DNA of 64,000 nt, from positions 62,001 to 126,000 of the forward strand of contig NZ_FPBA01000004.1 in the NCBI RefSeq assembly GCF_900116515.1. Direction: 5' to 3'. The notes below the pieces were generated by a model. That model was given only the letters and a program-made list of their open reading frames with translations, did not search any database and had not been told where the DNA came from. This document shows, piece after piece, positions 63,786-64,000 of this stretch. The stretch comes from Geodermatophilus amargosae. Lineage in GTDB: Bacteria > Actinomycetota > Actinomycetes > Mycobacteriales > Geodermatophilaceae. Made by a program: the position numbers and the translations under genes. Numbering within the stretch: position 1 is the stretch's first letter; every line of letters starts with the position of its first letter.

Positions 63786-64000
63786 GTGCCCACCGCCGCC
63801 CTGCTGACCCTCCCCTCCCCCGCCAACCAGGTCGAGCGGCTGCTCGGCGCCGGCGCCCACGAGCGGGCCGGACTGTCCGCCGCCGACCTGCGCGGTGTCG
63901 CGGCCGGCGTCCCCGACGGCGACCTGCTCGTCCTGGCGCCGTCGCTGCTGCCGGCCTCGGCGCTGGCGGACCTGCTGACCTGGCGGGACCGGCCGGTGTT
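63786..64000 (+). CDS. Partial gene at the window end, hypothetical
   Basis: 71 codons from a GTG preceded by GGAGG; the frame runs off the window. The start (TLPSPANQVERLLGAGAHERAGLSAADLR) and DGDLLVLAPSLLPASALADLL suggest a soluble protein, perhaps of the DUF5701 type, but too little is present to name it. Divergent from the lipoprotein gene. Confidence 0.55.
   Translation, partial: MPTAALLTLPSPANQVERLLGAGAHERAGLSAADLRGVAAGVPDGDLLVLAPSLLPASALADLLTWRDRPV

Overview
This window is high-GC actinobacterial DNA. The complete Pup-proteasome locus, RbpA, polyprenol-phosphomannose synthase, IdeR-type and LexA-type boxes and many leaderless genes all point that way. Gene order and codon use fit the Geodermatophilaceae (Blastococcus, Geodermatophilus, Modestobacter group); that family assignment is inference.

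Region 1 (1-17.4 kb) is the protein-degradation block. It holds a RecB-like nuclease divergent from trmI, the proteasomal ATPase mpa/arc, a lipoprotein, dop, a frameshifted acyl-CoA dehydrogenase, pup, an endonuclease-VII-like gene with no standard start codon, a reverse-strand membrane protein, prcB, prcA, pafA, a reverse-strand DUF3866 gene, pafB-pafC, a small membrane protein, tatA and tatC. Mpa unfolds pupylated proteins for the PrcAB core, Dop prepares and removes Pup, PafA attaches it, and PafBC are WYL-type regulators.

Region 2 (17.5-25.9 kb) carries a lipid kinase, the helicase HelY, a repeat-rich DUF4333 membrane protein, a 5'-3' exonuclease, an M24 peptidase, an Lrp/AsnC regulator and an EamA-like transporter.

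Region 3 (25.9-36.8 kb) carries an SOS-box-controlled radical SAM protein interrupted by a homing-endonuclease intein, a DUF1540 gene behind three IdeR-like boxes, a recombinase-like gene, a lipid-type operon (acyl-CoA synthetase, saccharopine-dehydrogenase-like oxidoreductase, SDR) divergent from its probable TetR regulator, a YbdK-type ligase, an acyltransferase and a GNAT.

Region 4 (36.8-46.7 kb) is an envelope and lipid block: amidohydrolase, lnt, ppm1, fxsA, rbpA with a sigma-R-type promoter, thymidine kinase, an UMF1 transporter, an acyltransferase, gdpD, a zinc-finger protein and a lipoprotein.

Region 5 (46.7-64 kb) is more accessory: divergent oligopeptide-type permeases without partners, a VOC protein, a decayed TetR/ABC-2 locus, a monooxygenase-like membrane protein, an M50-like peptidase, a GH65 phosphorylase with its beta-phosphoglucomutase, a PEBP protein, a damaged serine hydrolase, a GNAT, coaA, a CehA/McbA-type hydrolase, a broken SDR, DUF5999, a lipoprotein and a gene cut by the window end.

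The most unusual signals outside genes are: a near-identical 17-bp motif (GAGTTGGGGATAACGGG) at six intergenic sites plus one palindromic relative; about 16 genes whose start codon lies 6-8 nt after a TANNNT hexamer; an RNA fold directly after pup inside an open frame that runs into the endonuclease gene; and a set of genes broken by single-base indels.
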